NCBI GenBank assembly: GCA_008638375.1 | Contig: VIRR01000513.1 | Location: 1 to 64,000 of the forward strand | Direction: 5' to 3' | Length of the DNA stretch: 64,000 nt | Source: Nyssa sinensis | Taxonomy: Eukaryota; Streptophyta; Magnoliopsida; Cornales; Nyssaceae | Shown here: positions 34,398-46,879 of the stretch, piece after piece | How positions within the stretch are numbered: the first letter of the stretch is position 1 | Layout: each line of letters begins with the position of its first letter | Notes under the pieces: generated by a model | Seen by the model: only the letters and a program-made list of their open reading frames with translations | Database searches by the model: none | What the model was told of the DNA's origin: nothing | Translations under genes and position numbers: made by a program

Positions 34398-37349
34398 CTG
34401 AAGAAGTTATGCAATATATCGGTAGGCACTGAAGGAAAGTAACTGTAAAACTATATAACTTAAAACATGTTCATGGCAATAACATAAGAGCATTTATTTG
34501 AAAATTTGAACTTGGAAACAATGAAAATAAGGCAGAAGGTAATTGGTTTCAAACTCAATTTTGTTATTTTTGATAATTTTTACTGATTAATAGTATTTTG
34601 AGTTTTCTCTTAAGAACTGTTATCTTATTGTTGATGAATCACGACATGTTCATAACTTTCATTAGGTCACAAAAAGACTATAACACCAAGATATGACCCC
34701 AATTCATGAAGGAAAACGTCTGCGTCACTTCCATGTTAGTATGTTACATATATACATTTGATCAAGACAAATTTATACTGGCATAACATATTAATCAATG
34801 AAATTAAAATCACATGAATATGATTATTCGTTAATGTAACACTGGAATACACAAAAGGGATGGCCTCAACATCACTAACGATAGCAAAAGCAGGAGCAAT
34901 AAAATCAAGAACAAGAAGTTAAACATTGTGCTCAAAAGATTTCTCTGCGATTTCATGAGTAACACAGAGATTCATGTCTCGGGAACTCTCTCGAGCTCGA
35001 CCATAAAGGCATAAATAAAGATTTCACTTCTTTAGAAACCGAAATCGAATCCAGAATTCTAGTAGTTCCATCGTCGAATCTGCGCGCAATTGAAAGTTTT
35101 TGGTGCGAAAATGAGATATAAAGACAAAAAGAGATTGAATTAGAGGTTAGAAAATGAAGCAATAAAGAGACCGTCGGTATTCGATTTGGGGGCGAAAGAG
35201 GGAAATCCGTTGTGCGATTTGAGAGAGAATTGGCGGTTAAGGTTTCAAAATGGTCTGCTTATTTATTGCTACAATAACATATTTAAAATGTATTGAAATT
35301 AAGTAATTAGATTTTTCTTTCACAACAAATGTAATTTTGCCATTAAAACTCAATATATACTTAATTCATAGAGGGATTAAAAAGATACCACAATATCCAG
35401 TCAATCTTTTTATAATTATTAAAAACTCTGAGATTTAAAATTTATTAATTATTAAAAAATTTCATATTTTTATTAATCAAAAATAAATACACATGACTTT
35501 TTGTACCCAAAAAAAAAAATTCTTATATGTAACTTTTCAACCCCATTTCAATCTTTCATATAATTTCAATTTAGGAATTAAAAAAAAAATCTTAACATCT
35601 TTTTTGAAATAAAGAAATTGTGTTTACTACACTTATTTATGTCATAATTTTCTTCATTTACATACTTTTGACTTCGATTATGCATAATTAAATAAATATA
35701 ATTAATGTATATATAACTATTTTATCTCTATAATAATTAATATTATAAAAAATTTAAAAGTATTAGTTATTAAGTAATAGAATTATTAATTATTCATCAC
35801 ATAACTAAATTGATTTCTCGAATATTTATTAATTATTAAATATTATTAAATATTAATTATAAAATGGTTGATTGTATCCTTTAATTAGGATGTAGGCATT
35901 GTCTTGAATGAGTGTATAGTTGTGCCTTCTTAACCAAGAAAACATATCATAATAAGCTAATTTACTGTGTAATACAAGTTTTTCTATTAATTACACTAAA
36001 AATATGTATTGGTAGGAATTTGTTAGTGTAGACATCGTGGGGGAAGACAGATTGTAAGTGTTTGTATTGGTGTAAATGTTATTAGTAGGATGAGCTATTA
36101 CATATGTGCTCACAAGAATGAGAAAAGAGGAATCCAAAAATAATGTCAAAAATAGAGAAATTTGCAATAATCTAAGAGATGGGATGGGACCAATATTAGT
36201 CTAATGAACAACCTTAAACATCTTAACATGGGTCAGATGATTAACTTGACCAACACATGAGGCTAGGCCTTATATATTGAATTAGGCATATCTTCGTTTC
36301 AAATTCAAACTCATATATTTTTAGGGAGGTCTGTTATAGCGCAAGGCAATCAAGACCATCACGAGAAAAAGCAAGTTTGGCAAGGCAACCAAAGGTTAAA
36401 AAATGCAAGCCTGTCTCATGATTTCTCAGGCGATACTATGGGGAACGTCATAAAAAAATGAGTTGGCCCATGATTTTCACGACACCGCGTAATCTTTAAG
36501 TGGGGGTTACCTTCTATGGTTAACATTTAATGTTAACCTAGTGTAGCAGTGCAAGTCTGTCCCTTATGTGTTTAAAATCTTTCTCTTTCCTAAAAGAATC
36601 CAGATATATTGCAACAATAATGAGAGACCAAGAGTGGGTTATAAGGTGAGACATCCATCTTTTTCATATCGTGATGAATAATCGACTTACGTGATTTTAA
36701 CATCCAAAATAAAAGTTGATTTATGTGTTTGTATAATATCTTGATTGTATTAGAAACTACAATTCTTCAATCACCTAAATGTTTAACTATAATTGTTTGA
36801 TCACCTACATGTTTGAATTACAATACTATTTGCAAGTTAATCCACCCACTTGATTTTGGCATTCAAAATAATAAAAGTTTTAAACAGTTTTGTTAAAATA
36901 CTGTGAAATTTCACTGTCTCTATATTAGTTTATGTTTGTTTTACAAAAGTTGCTGCTTTATTCCAACTAGTCTAATATTTCTATTACAGGAAATTATTGA
37001 TCTTTTTTTACATTTTTTTAAAAAATAAAAATAAAAAATTGCAAAATAAACATGGGAAAAACTATTTTGTGACAAATTGATGAAATTTTAAGAAGAGAGA
37101 ATTAAGTAACGAATTAATAAAAAAATAGTGAAAAGTTGACAACAACAAAATTTCACTACTTAATTTTTTTTTGGTCTTTTGTGTAGATTTTTATATGCAA
37201 TGAAATTTTAAGAGGAGAAAATTAAGCAACAAATTAGTAAGATATAGTGAACAGTTAAAAACAGTGAAATTTCACCATTCAAATTGTATTTTTTTTTGGT
37301 TTTGTAACGTGGATATTGTTGAAGAGATCTTAATTTTAAGAATATAATT

Positions 37350-38097
37350 CATGGTTTTAAATAATGGTTGTTACACTACGTATTGATTTTTTTACCATCC
37401 GATATCGATATTGGCCGATATATTGGTGTGATTAAAATTTATAATCGTATCGGCCGATACTGTTACGTATCAATCGTTATAAGATCGTTACAAGACTATT
37501 ACAATTGTTTTAAGTTATAATTTTCAAAATTTTATTTTTTTTATTTTTTTTAGTTTTAAATTTTTATTTTAACAAAATTTTTATTATTTCTATTTTTATA
37601 AGATTTATATTTACGAGAGATTTTTAACAAAATAATATAATAAAATTAAAATGAATTACCAAAACATTCGAGTCAATACCAATTCAAAAAGGTCTTTTGG
37701 CCTCAAATTTATTTAAAAAATTTCTTTCATAATTAATCACACTATATTGATTTTCATGCTTATAAGTATTTTTTGTTTTTATTTATATTACTTGTTACAA
37801 TGTTATTCAAATTAAATGATACTTTTTATTAGTTTAACTTTAAAAAATTTATATAAAATAATATAATATTTTCTTAAGTGTTATTGATAAGAAAAATATT
37901 TTTTAAGTATCAAAAAATTAAAAAATAAAATAAAAAATATTAAAATGGGATAATTATAATCACGATACATGTATTAATGATTTTTAAGAAATTTGTTAAT
38001 ATTTGAAAAAAAATTAACGATTGCGATTTATAATTTTTATTACGAATGACCCAATACTTCCGATACGATTATACAATGATCGCGATTTAAAATCATG
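37350..38097. repeat. Dispersed repeat with CATGRTTTTAAAT ends
   Basis: The left boundary reads CATGGTTTTAAATAATGG and the reverse complement of the right boundary reads CATGATTTTAAATCGCG. Near the ends are CGATAT/CGATAC-type motifs (ATCGTATCGGCCGATAC on the left, CGATACGATT on the right). This looks like a non-autonomous DNA element of about 750 bp, but I could not confirm a target-site duplication. Confidence 0.4.
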
Positions 38098-38862
38098 GTC
38101 CAAACGTATAAAGTTTATAAAAGATGAATATATGTATGATAGGTTATTGAATTTTAAAATTTGTATTAACTTTTTAAAAATATGTATTGATTCACGCACG
38201 CGTCAGAGGAAATTTCAACTTATTTACACATAAAAGCATTTGAGTCGAACAGAAGGATGGATTTTTTAGATTAAAATTTTTGAAGGTGGACTCGAAACCT
38301 AATTATGGAGAGTTTGTTGGATCGTGAGTAAATTCCATTTATTATTATTAGTATTATTATTTTTAATTGAATGACTTTAAAGAGAGAGTTTGTGTTCGTA
38401 TATTAATGATATTTAAGTAAAGAAATTAAAATGATGTAAAAATGCATTAAACTCAAACCCAATAAATATTAATCAAAATTTTATTTGGTTAAAAAAATAT
38501 AAATTATTTATTTTAAATTTATATTTATATAAAATAAAAAAATTCTTTAAACAAAAGTTTAAAAAAGTATTAAAATTGAAAAAATGTAAAAAATAAAATA
38601 ATATAAAATATAGACTTTTATCATTCTGAAAAAAATTAAATTAAAAAAAAGAGATATTTGTTATTTGTCTATAAAAATAAAAATGGTTAATATTATTTTA
38701 AAAATTAATATATATATATATTTTGGTCGTAGTTGTTAGAGATTTTGAGGTGTTGTAATTTATTTATTTATTTATGACTGATAGCATTACTCAAGGAAAA
38801 TACTTCGCAGCGGAGAGAGAACAGAACAGAACAGAGCATAGCAGAGCGAGTACAGTGAAGAC

Positions 38863-39498
38863 ATGGCCGGAAGACACCATCTTCCGCCAAATGCCTTAAA
38901 ACGCCGAGAAGTGCCCTTAACAAGAGCACCCCTCGCAGGACACTCCGCCCTAATCGAAGACCACCGCGGCCTCCGCCGAGTCCCAATCCCTCCCCTAGCC
39001 GTCGCCGGGCGGCCCCATCCAGCACTCATCGAAGAGCATATTGCCGTCCAGCACCGTGAGATCCAATCCCTCCTCCTCGACAACCAACGGCTCGCTGCCA
39101 CCCACGTGGCGCTCAAGCAGGAGCTCGCCGTAGCCCAACAGGAGCTCCGCCACTTATCCGCTGCCGCTGACGACGTTAAGGCCGAGGGAGACGTTCAGGT
39201 GCGGGAGGTCTACGAAAGATCGCTAAAGATGGAGGCTGAGGTCCGCTCGATCGATGCTCACAATGCGGAGCTCGTTCAGGTTAGGGAGGATATACAGAAA
39301 CTGACTGCGGCTCGGCAAGAGCTTACTGCGAAGTTGCAAGCGATAGACAGTGACCTTGCGACGGCCCGCTCTGAGTCTCAGAAATTTCCTAAGATCAAAG
39401 CAGAGATTGAGACCACGCACCAGGAAATCCAAAAAGGAAGGTGATATACCCTCATACAAATTTCATTGATTTCTCTCTCCCACTCTGTATGTGTTTGG

Positions 39499-39557
<59 letters not shown>

Positions 39558-39924
39558 CATCCTTGATTTTTCTTTTTGAATTTTTTTTTATTCAAGAGCT
39601 ATAAGAATTTGTTATAGAATATGTTCCTACTTCCTACAGATGGAATTTAATGGTACGAATCCATCTACAATAATGAAATCATTGCAGGAGGGAGATTTAG
39701 CATATGTTAGGAAGTAGGAAAAGAATTGTACTGATATCATTTCCTGAAATCCTAAACATGATTGAATTATACCACTCGAGGTGGTGGTTCAATTTTTAGT
39801 AGTCTGCATCTTAGCAGGTGAATGCAATTGGAGACATTCAGGTGTATTTGAAATTTTTTTCTTTTTCTTATTGAAATGATCGCATCAATACATCATTGTA
39901 TCACCATGTTTTTTTCTTCCCTCT

Positions 39925-39959
<35 letters not shown>

Positions 39960-42900
39960 TTTTGATGAGTAAATAAAATATTAGGAACAGTTACCAAAGG
40001 GGGCACAGCCAATGTACATAGGATGTATGCAAAACTAAAACACTCTATACAAAAGAATCCATAGTAATTATAAAGTCCAAAACTGGTCTATTGAGGGGTT
40101 AACCCTCTCAAAAAAGCAGCCAAATTTTTCCTCATATATTATTAGATAGTTCTCAATTAATTATTAATTTGAATTTTCATCACTGACTTATCCAAAAAAA
40201 AAATTGTATCACTGAGGACTAATTGTAAAGTATTTTTAGGACATGGAAATGACACAAAGCTCGCTAGGAGGCAATGAGAAAAAAATCCACCAACTGAATG
40301 GTAATGATTAGGTGATTTATTTTTTGCCATTATTAAAACAATCAAAATGTTGTTAACAATGATTAATTTCCACATATAGTTTATATGGAATATAGAAGCA
40401 TGTCGTGGCATGGGTGGAAAGTTCTAGACTAAGAAGCACGGATACGGACACAAGACACGAATATGACACGACACGGACACGCAGACACGTTATTTCTAAA
40501 AAAAAGTAGGACACGAACACGTTAGAGACATGTTGAATATATATAAATTTTTTATATTTTTTATATGACTATATAATAAAAATCTAATGTTATTTCAATT
40601 AAACTTGGCATAAAAATACACAAATTTTTAAAAAATATTGTTAAGATATTAAAATAACAAAGTCATTAAATAAAAATTAAAGAATTTTTTTATTTAATCA
40701 TCAACATCCATGATTCAAGTGACCGAGATTGTTGGTGTCCGACACGGACACCTGAGTCAAAATAGAGTGTTCGTGCTTCTTAGGTTCTAGAAGTAAAGGA
40801 GTGGCCTAAAAAACGTTGGAGAAAACCATGAGATTATATATTGAATGGAACCATATCTACACAATTTGTCAAAATATTATCATCTGTGTAGTTAAAAGCG
40901 AAAGGCGACTTTAAGACGATGAGGTCATGTTGCCCAAAAAGCAAGGCAATGAAAAAGCAATAACCTGAATAAAGCAAAACGCCAACTTAAAAGAAAAATT
41001 AAAAATATATTATATATTAAAAGTTTATTTATTTTAAGTTAAATAATATTTTATGTAATAATTCTCATGTAATACTAAAAAGTTTAATTCAAAGAATGAT
41101 ATATGATGTAATTAAATTTTATGCTATAAGACAATTTAAAACATTTTTTTTCCTTTTTTGCTACTTTTATATTGGTTAAATATTGTTCTTAAAATAACAA
41201 GACACGATACATGAGTATATTTAAGTAAAATAAGTTTTAGCTAATGAGGCTCTTGCCTCAACATCTTTCGCCTTAGTTGAAGTGACCACCTAGATGACGC
41301 CTCATTAAAATCGCCTTGCCTGGAGTGTGTTGAGGCACTGTGCCTCATTCTCACCTCACCTTATCGCCTTTAACAATAATGATTATCATTTCCCTCTATA
41401 TCCTTTTATGTTGCTCCTCCTCCTAAAACTTTTCACTTAATCTTACAATATAGAATTGAATAAATAGTTTACAAGTAAAATGATCAGTATCCTATAATAC
41501 ATGATAAATTACATAAAACACACTAGAATTTTTGGTGTATGATTGTTATAATGAATCAAGACCTCTACAGATGGTGTTTTAAAAAAATTGCCAAAGAGTC
41601 AAATTTTGTGGGGAAAAAATGTTGATGGTGAATGAATGACAAAGGAAGTTTGGGGGACTTATGGCATGTGTATTTGGAAAGCAATTATGAAGGATAGGGG
41701 GTGTTTTTGGTAGTTCTTGACATCTTGTAATTCAAGGTGGTAGGGTTAAGCTTTGAAAGGAATCGTGGCATTGTTCAAAGAAATTTTGGGGATGTGGAAG
41801 TCTAGAGTCCCACTTGAAGCTGTGTCTTTTGCTTGGTCGGCAGCTTGGGAATCTATTCTAATGAAGGATAATCTTTGAAGGAGGGAATTCCATCTTTGTA
41901 GTCATTGCTACATGTGCAAAGAGGAGGAAGAGATAGTGGATCATCTCTTAGTGCATTGCAAGGTGGCGGGGGACGCTTGGAGTTTGTTATTCTCTTCTTG
42001 GTTTTTTTGTAGATGATGGTGACCTCTATTAAGGATTTTTTTTAGATTGAAGATGTAAGAGGTTGAAGAAGGAGTTGAGAATAGTTTAGAGGATAGTGCG
42101 ATTATGTCTTGTGTGGTATTTATGGTGGGAGAGAAATAGGAAGATTTTTTAAGGGATTGAACTTCCGCCTTGGAGCTTTAAAAATAATTTTATGAGAACC
42201 CTTTTCTTTTTGGATTATGGAAGAATTTCCTACATATTTATATAGACTAATTGATTTTTTGGGGAACTTTAGGCTTTAATTTTGTAGCTGGCCTCTTCTT
42301 TGTAATTTTGGGTTGCCTTTCTCGGGCACTTTGTTTATAATACAACTTTATTTACTAATAAAATAAATAAGTAAATAAATAAAGTTTGGCTGCCATCTGT
42401 GCCCACATAGGTATTTTTTATCACGGAGGTGGTCAAGGACAAATTACCTTGTGATGCTTCGCCTAGGTAATGGGCAACGGTGCATTCCAAATAGGTGCAT
42501 TATGTGTTGAAGGTAGTTTACGCCCCGCGGGGGGGGGGGGGAATCAGTGGTCACCTTCTCTTACCTTGGAAGTTGTCTTGCTACTTTTGGCGGGTGTTGT
42601 CTTGGACGGCTGTTGATATGATGTTGGGTTGAGGGGCTTAGGCTCGCGAAGAAGTTCAAGTGGGAGGCAGGGAGTGAAGTACCTTACGCTACATTTTGGT
42701 GCACTTGGAAGGAAAATAGAAGACTTTTGAAGATAAGAAACTGCCAATTGTCATTTTAATATTATCGTTGTTATAGTATCTTTTCTTATACATGTCATTT
42801 ACAAAATTTAGGACTGATTTTTTTGTTGACTTTATAGATTCTTCATCTTGTAATTGGTCTTGTGTGTAATTGAGTTTGTTTTGATTTGTTTACTTTTTGA

Positions 42901-45900
42901 CAAGATTATTTATTTCATCAGAAAAGGAAATTATTAGATTAAATCAGAAACTCTCTTAATCTTTCTTTTGCCTCCTTTACAACAACAAATAAATAAATAA
43001 ATCTATCAAATAAAAAGAAAATATGTCTTTTGCCAGAATATGTTTATGTCCTATACATTAACGAAACCTATTAACTGTCTTTTTTTCCTTAATTTCGAAG
43101 GCGTGTAGAAAATTTTCCATTAAAAGGAAATTTTTTGAAAAAACAGAAAACGTAATGAACTTAGACCTCAGGAACACTTTGCGCCATTTGCAGCATAAGT
43201 TTCTTTTGGTAGGAGGAAAAGAAATTTAGAAGGAAGGAAAGTAGGAAGGGAAGAGATGAATGGTTTTTCCCTCATGTTGTTTGGTTGTATAAGAAAATGA
43301 AGAGGTATTGTGAGGTTTAATAATTATACACTTCTATATTTAAAAATGCTTCTTTTTCAAGGGTAAAAAATTTAAATAGGAGGAGCTCTTTCCCTCCTCT
43401 AGGAAAGAAATGTTGGACCTAGAGGGAAAGGGCTTCTCTCTTCCTTTCCTTTCCCTCTACCAAAACAAATGAACCCTGCCTCTCTACTGTCCATTCATCT
43501 TTCCTGCCAAACACATTGTTAAGGTTTAGGCAATAGCAATAAAATTTGGGAAGAATGTTGTAAATTATATTCAATATAGAGATGAAAGTAAAGGTGTGGT
43601 GGGAAGAAGAAATCCCTGGTTTACACTAGTGCAAATATATTCAAAGATGCATTGTTAAGTAAAGGCTGGCTTCTGGTAAACAATAGTATGGTTAAAAGAT
43701 TCTTGTTTATGCTGTTGCAGCACTGATTATTTCCATGTCTATCTTCTTTTTTTCTCAGACTCGCTAAAGATTGTTATTCTTTTTGGTAATAAATCTCCTG
43801 GTTTTGGTTATGCTCCACTGAGGGTAAATAGTCTGATGTGTATGGTAGGTTGTAGAACGGTAAGGGGATGAATGATGACCTGAAGAAAAATATTCAATGG
43901 CAATGGGATAAGATTGGTTGATTCTTTTCATTACTATGACTGCTGTGGTGCCTATCACCCTGATTTATTTTCCCATATTTAGCACGTATGCAATAATTGG
44001 ACATGTTGCGACATAGATAATAAGTTCTAGAAGAACAGGGTGTGACCATAAAGAACATGGATGGTGATAATGAGAACAAATCAAAATCTAACAGATTAAC
44101 ATAAGATATGACTTCAGATTGATTTGGAATAGTTAGGTATATCTTTGCAGCTGTCACTAAAAGATAGTGATGGATTTGAACTTTGAGAATAGATGATGCT
44201 AAGAGCAAGGGACCAGGAAAAAAATCAGAGGGGGGCTAGAAAATTTCCGAACAAATTTTTAGTCCGAATTCTGAGTTGAGGTGAAAATGAGAGAAACGAT
44301 GGGTGAAGATTGGGTTGGGTCAAAAATTTTGGGGTGGGCTAATTTGGAAAATGCTAAAATTTTATATGTATAAAAAATATTTCCTAGAATTTTGGGTGTG
44401 CTATAGAGCCCAGCCTAGCCCACTGGTGCTCCTGCCTTGGCTAAGACGAAGTGGGAATTTTAGTAATTGTTCGGGAATATTGTTAAAATTCTATGGGGAC
44501 CTGGTGGTTAAAACAAAATATACTAAGAATTTTGTAGATTATTGAGATAAAAAATTCAGAATTAATGCAAGTAGGGAAGAAGTAAAGGTGTGTGAGGAAA
44601 ATGATCCCCTAGATGTATTTGGAGTAGTTCTGGAATATTGTTCTTGTTATCCATAGTTTTTGGAATAATTAGCGAATGTTGGGTCACACATATTAGATTA
44701 GGCTGCATATATTAAATCAAAATTGGGGCATAAAGCATTCTTGCAACAATTTGGAGAGAGAGAGAGAGAGGATCGGATTGCTGTGGTAGAGCTTTTCCCT
44801 TTTTTTTTTCTTTCTAAAGAATACTTCAGAAGTCATTTCAAACCTATGTCAAATTGTCAATGAAATATTTACCTTTGTTATTGAATTGGTTGTTGGCAGA
44901 GCTGAACAAAATCTGTCCCAAACTAAACAATTTCATTTTGGTGACCAGATTGACCTGAACCCATTTAAATTCTAACTACTGTATTTTTCTAAATAGGCAG
45001 GATGGTGCACTTGTAATCGTGAAAATTTGGGTTTGTAATTATCTAATATACACAGGTAAATCGTTATAGTATCCTATGTTTGTAAATGCTTCTGCTTGGA
45101 ACTGGGAACTGGGATTCCATGCTTCTTACTTAGAAGTGACCCACGGATCCTTGAACATGCTTCAGACAGATTTATGCTGTCTTGAGTACAACTCAAATAT
45201 ATTTTATTTTCAAAATAAATTATGCTAAGGGATTAAAAAAAAAAGCATTTTATCTACAAAATATACCCAAGAAATCCTAAGAAGTTATTATTATTTTTCC
45301 TGCTTAATTCAGATGCTTCTGGTGAGCCCCAAATCTTTGAATCCAAGGGCAAGAGCTTTCTTAATCTTGCTTTTGAACCTGCTTCTAAGCTCTTACGGAG
45401 AGCCAATAACAGTCTATGACTCTATATCGTTCTCCCTGTCAAATCTTTTCATGTTTTGCCGTTTCTTTGGACGTGTTACCATATAGTTCATGGGTTGCAC
45501 CCCCATTTGGTGCCTACAGTGGATTTTACTTATCCAAAAAAGAAGGTTAATATTAGACTACGGATGCTTGCAAAGCCCCCACCTGCCTGTGAGAGGTCTC
45601 TCGCTCTCTCTCTCTCTGAGAAAAGGAGAATGGAAAGACAAGCAGAAACATAAAACTATTTTACAGACAAGACTAGTAAAAAAAAATTTGTTTAAAGTGG
45701 TTTGAATGCATCATCTGACTTCACACCTCATGAAAATGTTGATGGAAATTGTAAATAAGGTTAATTTTTGTGGGTTCAAACTATATGGCAATTAGGTTTG
45801 TGGAAGAACTAATTTTTTATTCTTTTTTTGTCTTGCTGGTGGATGTATCCATGCATATCATTACATTATTATTATTTTTTTCAGAGTAACCATATTTATG

Positions 45901-46819
45901 GTGTTGGCTGTTCACATCTAATGTCACATTGTTGATATATCTTAGAGAGATTATCTAATTTCTACTTATACAAAAATATATATAATTTGTGTTTTCAAGA
46001 TATAGACATCCCTTTAATGCTTTTTAGCCTTTTCTGGTTTATTTTAGAAGCAGAAGGTTATATAGTTCATGTAAAGGGTATCTCAGTTTCTACTTCTGAG
46101 TTCTGACTATGGATATGAACAGGACTGCTGTTGAGTATGAAAAAAAGACACACGCTACTAACCTTGAACAAGCTGAGGGAATGGAGAAAAATATGATTTC
46201 CATGGCTCGTGAAATTGAGAAACTATGGGCTGAGCTTGCTAATGCAGAGAAGAGGGCAAGGGCAGCTGCAGCTGCAGCTGCTGTGGTGACTCCAAGTAAG
46301 TTTATCTCCAACACCTTCTTTGTTGTTGTGTGACTCTGCTTGTTTTGTTGCAAGCTTAAGCATGAACATAATTAGAGTATTTTTAGCACATCCAAACAGT
46401 AAACTGTGAGAATTGTTCATGTTCAGGTGCTGGATATGCTGCAGGCTATGGAAATCCTGAAATGGGATATGGTGGAAGTTCATATCCTGATCCTTTTTCC
46501 ATGCATCAGGTACGTGCTAACTAATGGCTTTCTAAATTTTGATAATCTGAAAGCAGTGGTCATAATAGTTTGTCTTCCTTGTGTTGCCAGTAGTTCAGCT
46601 ATTACCAATGTAACTAACATGACAAGTCTTTAATGTTATGGAACGGAGATCACATACACCAAAAATAGGAATAGGAAAATCCAGAATTGATTTTACATGT
46701 ATCAACTTTTCCGGAAGGATAGTGCCATAGAAATGATTTATTAACTTCTATTGTCCACGTCACCACTCACTAGTGAGATTCAAGTATGTTGCATCTTCTC
46801 TCCTCCTCCTCCTCCTCCT

Positions 46820-46879
<60 letters not shown>

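Larger units (their letters stand above)
26661..38862. other. 12-kb intergenic region between LBD12 and FLX
   Basis: It holds a folding MITE (27770-27965), a 70-bp direct repeat (30733-30855), organelle-derived fragments (31746-31931, 32884-33120), a possible unidentified gene (about 33.2-35.2 kb) and a GATA/CGAT-rich dispersed repeat (37350-38097). Microsatellites include (AT)n at 28692-28730, (CA)n near 30602-30620 and (TG)n near 31388-31402. A CT-rich, moderately GC-rich patch at 29700-29950 encodes an open frame on the minus strand that I do not recognise. The rest is AT-rich with no visible genes. Confidence 0.5.
39441..46122 (+). other. FLX intron 1 (6.7 kb), host to several mobile-element remnants
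   Basis: It starts with a (AT)n(GT)n microsatellite and contains a hAT MITE, a GGCG-ended repeat, a LINE 3' end and a G11 run (42531-42541). Between 42.4 and 46.1 kb I see only AT-rich sequence, scattered CT runs (45599-45617) and short frames without recognisable content. Confidence 0.6.

Noticed and set aside
43894..44208. 104-codon minus frame in FLX intron 1
   Set aside because: No domain, no splice or promoter context; probably a chance open frame.
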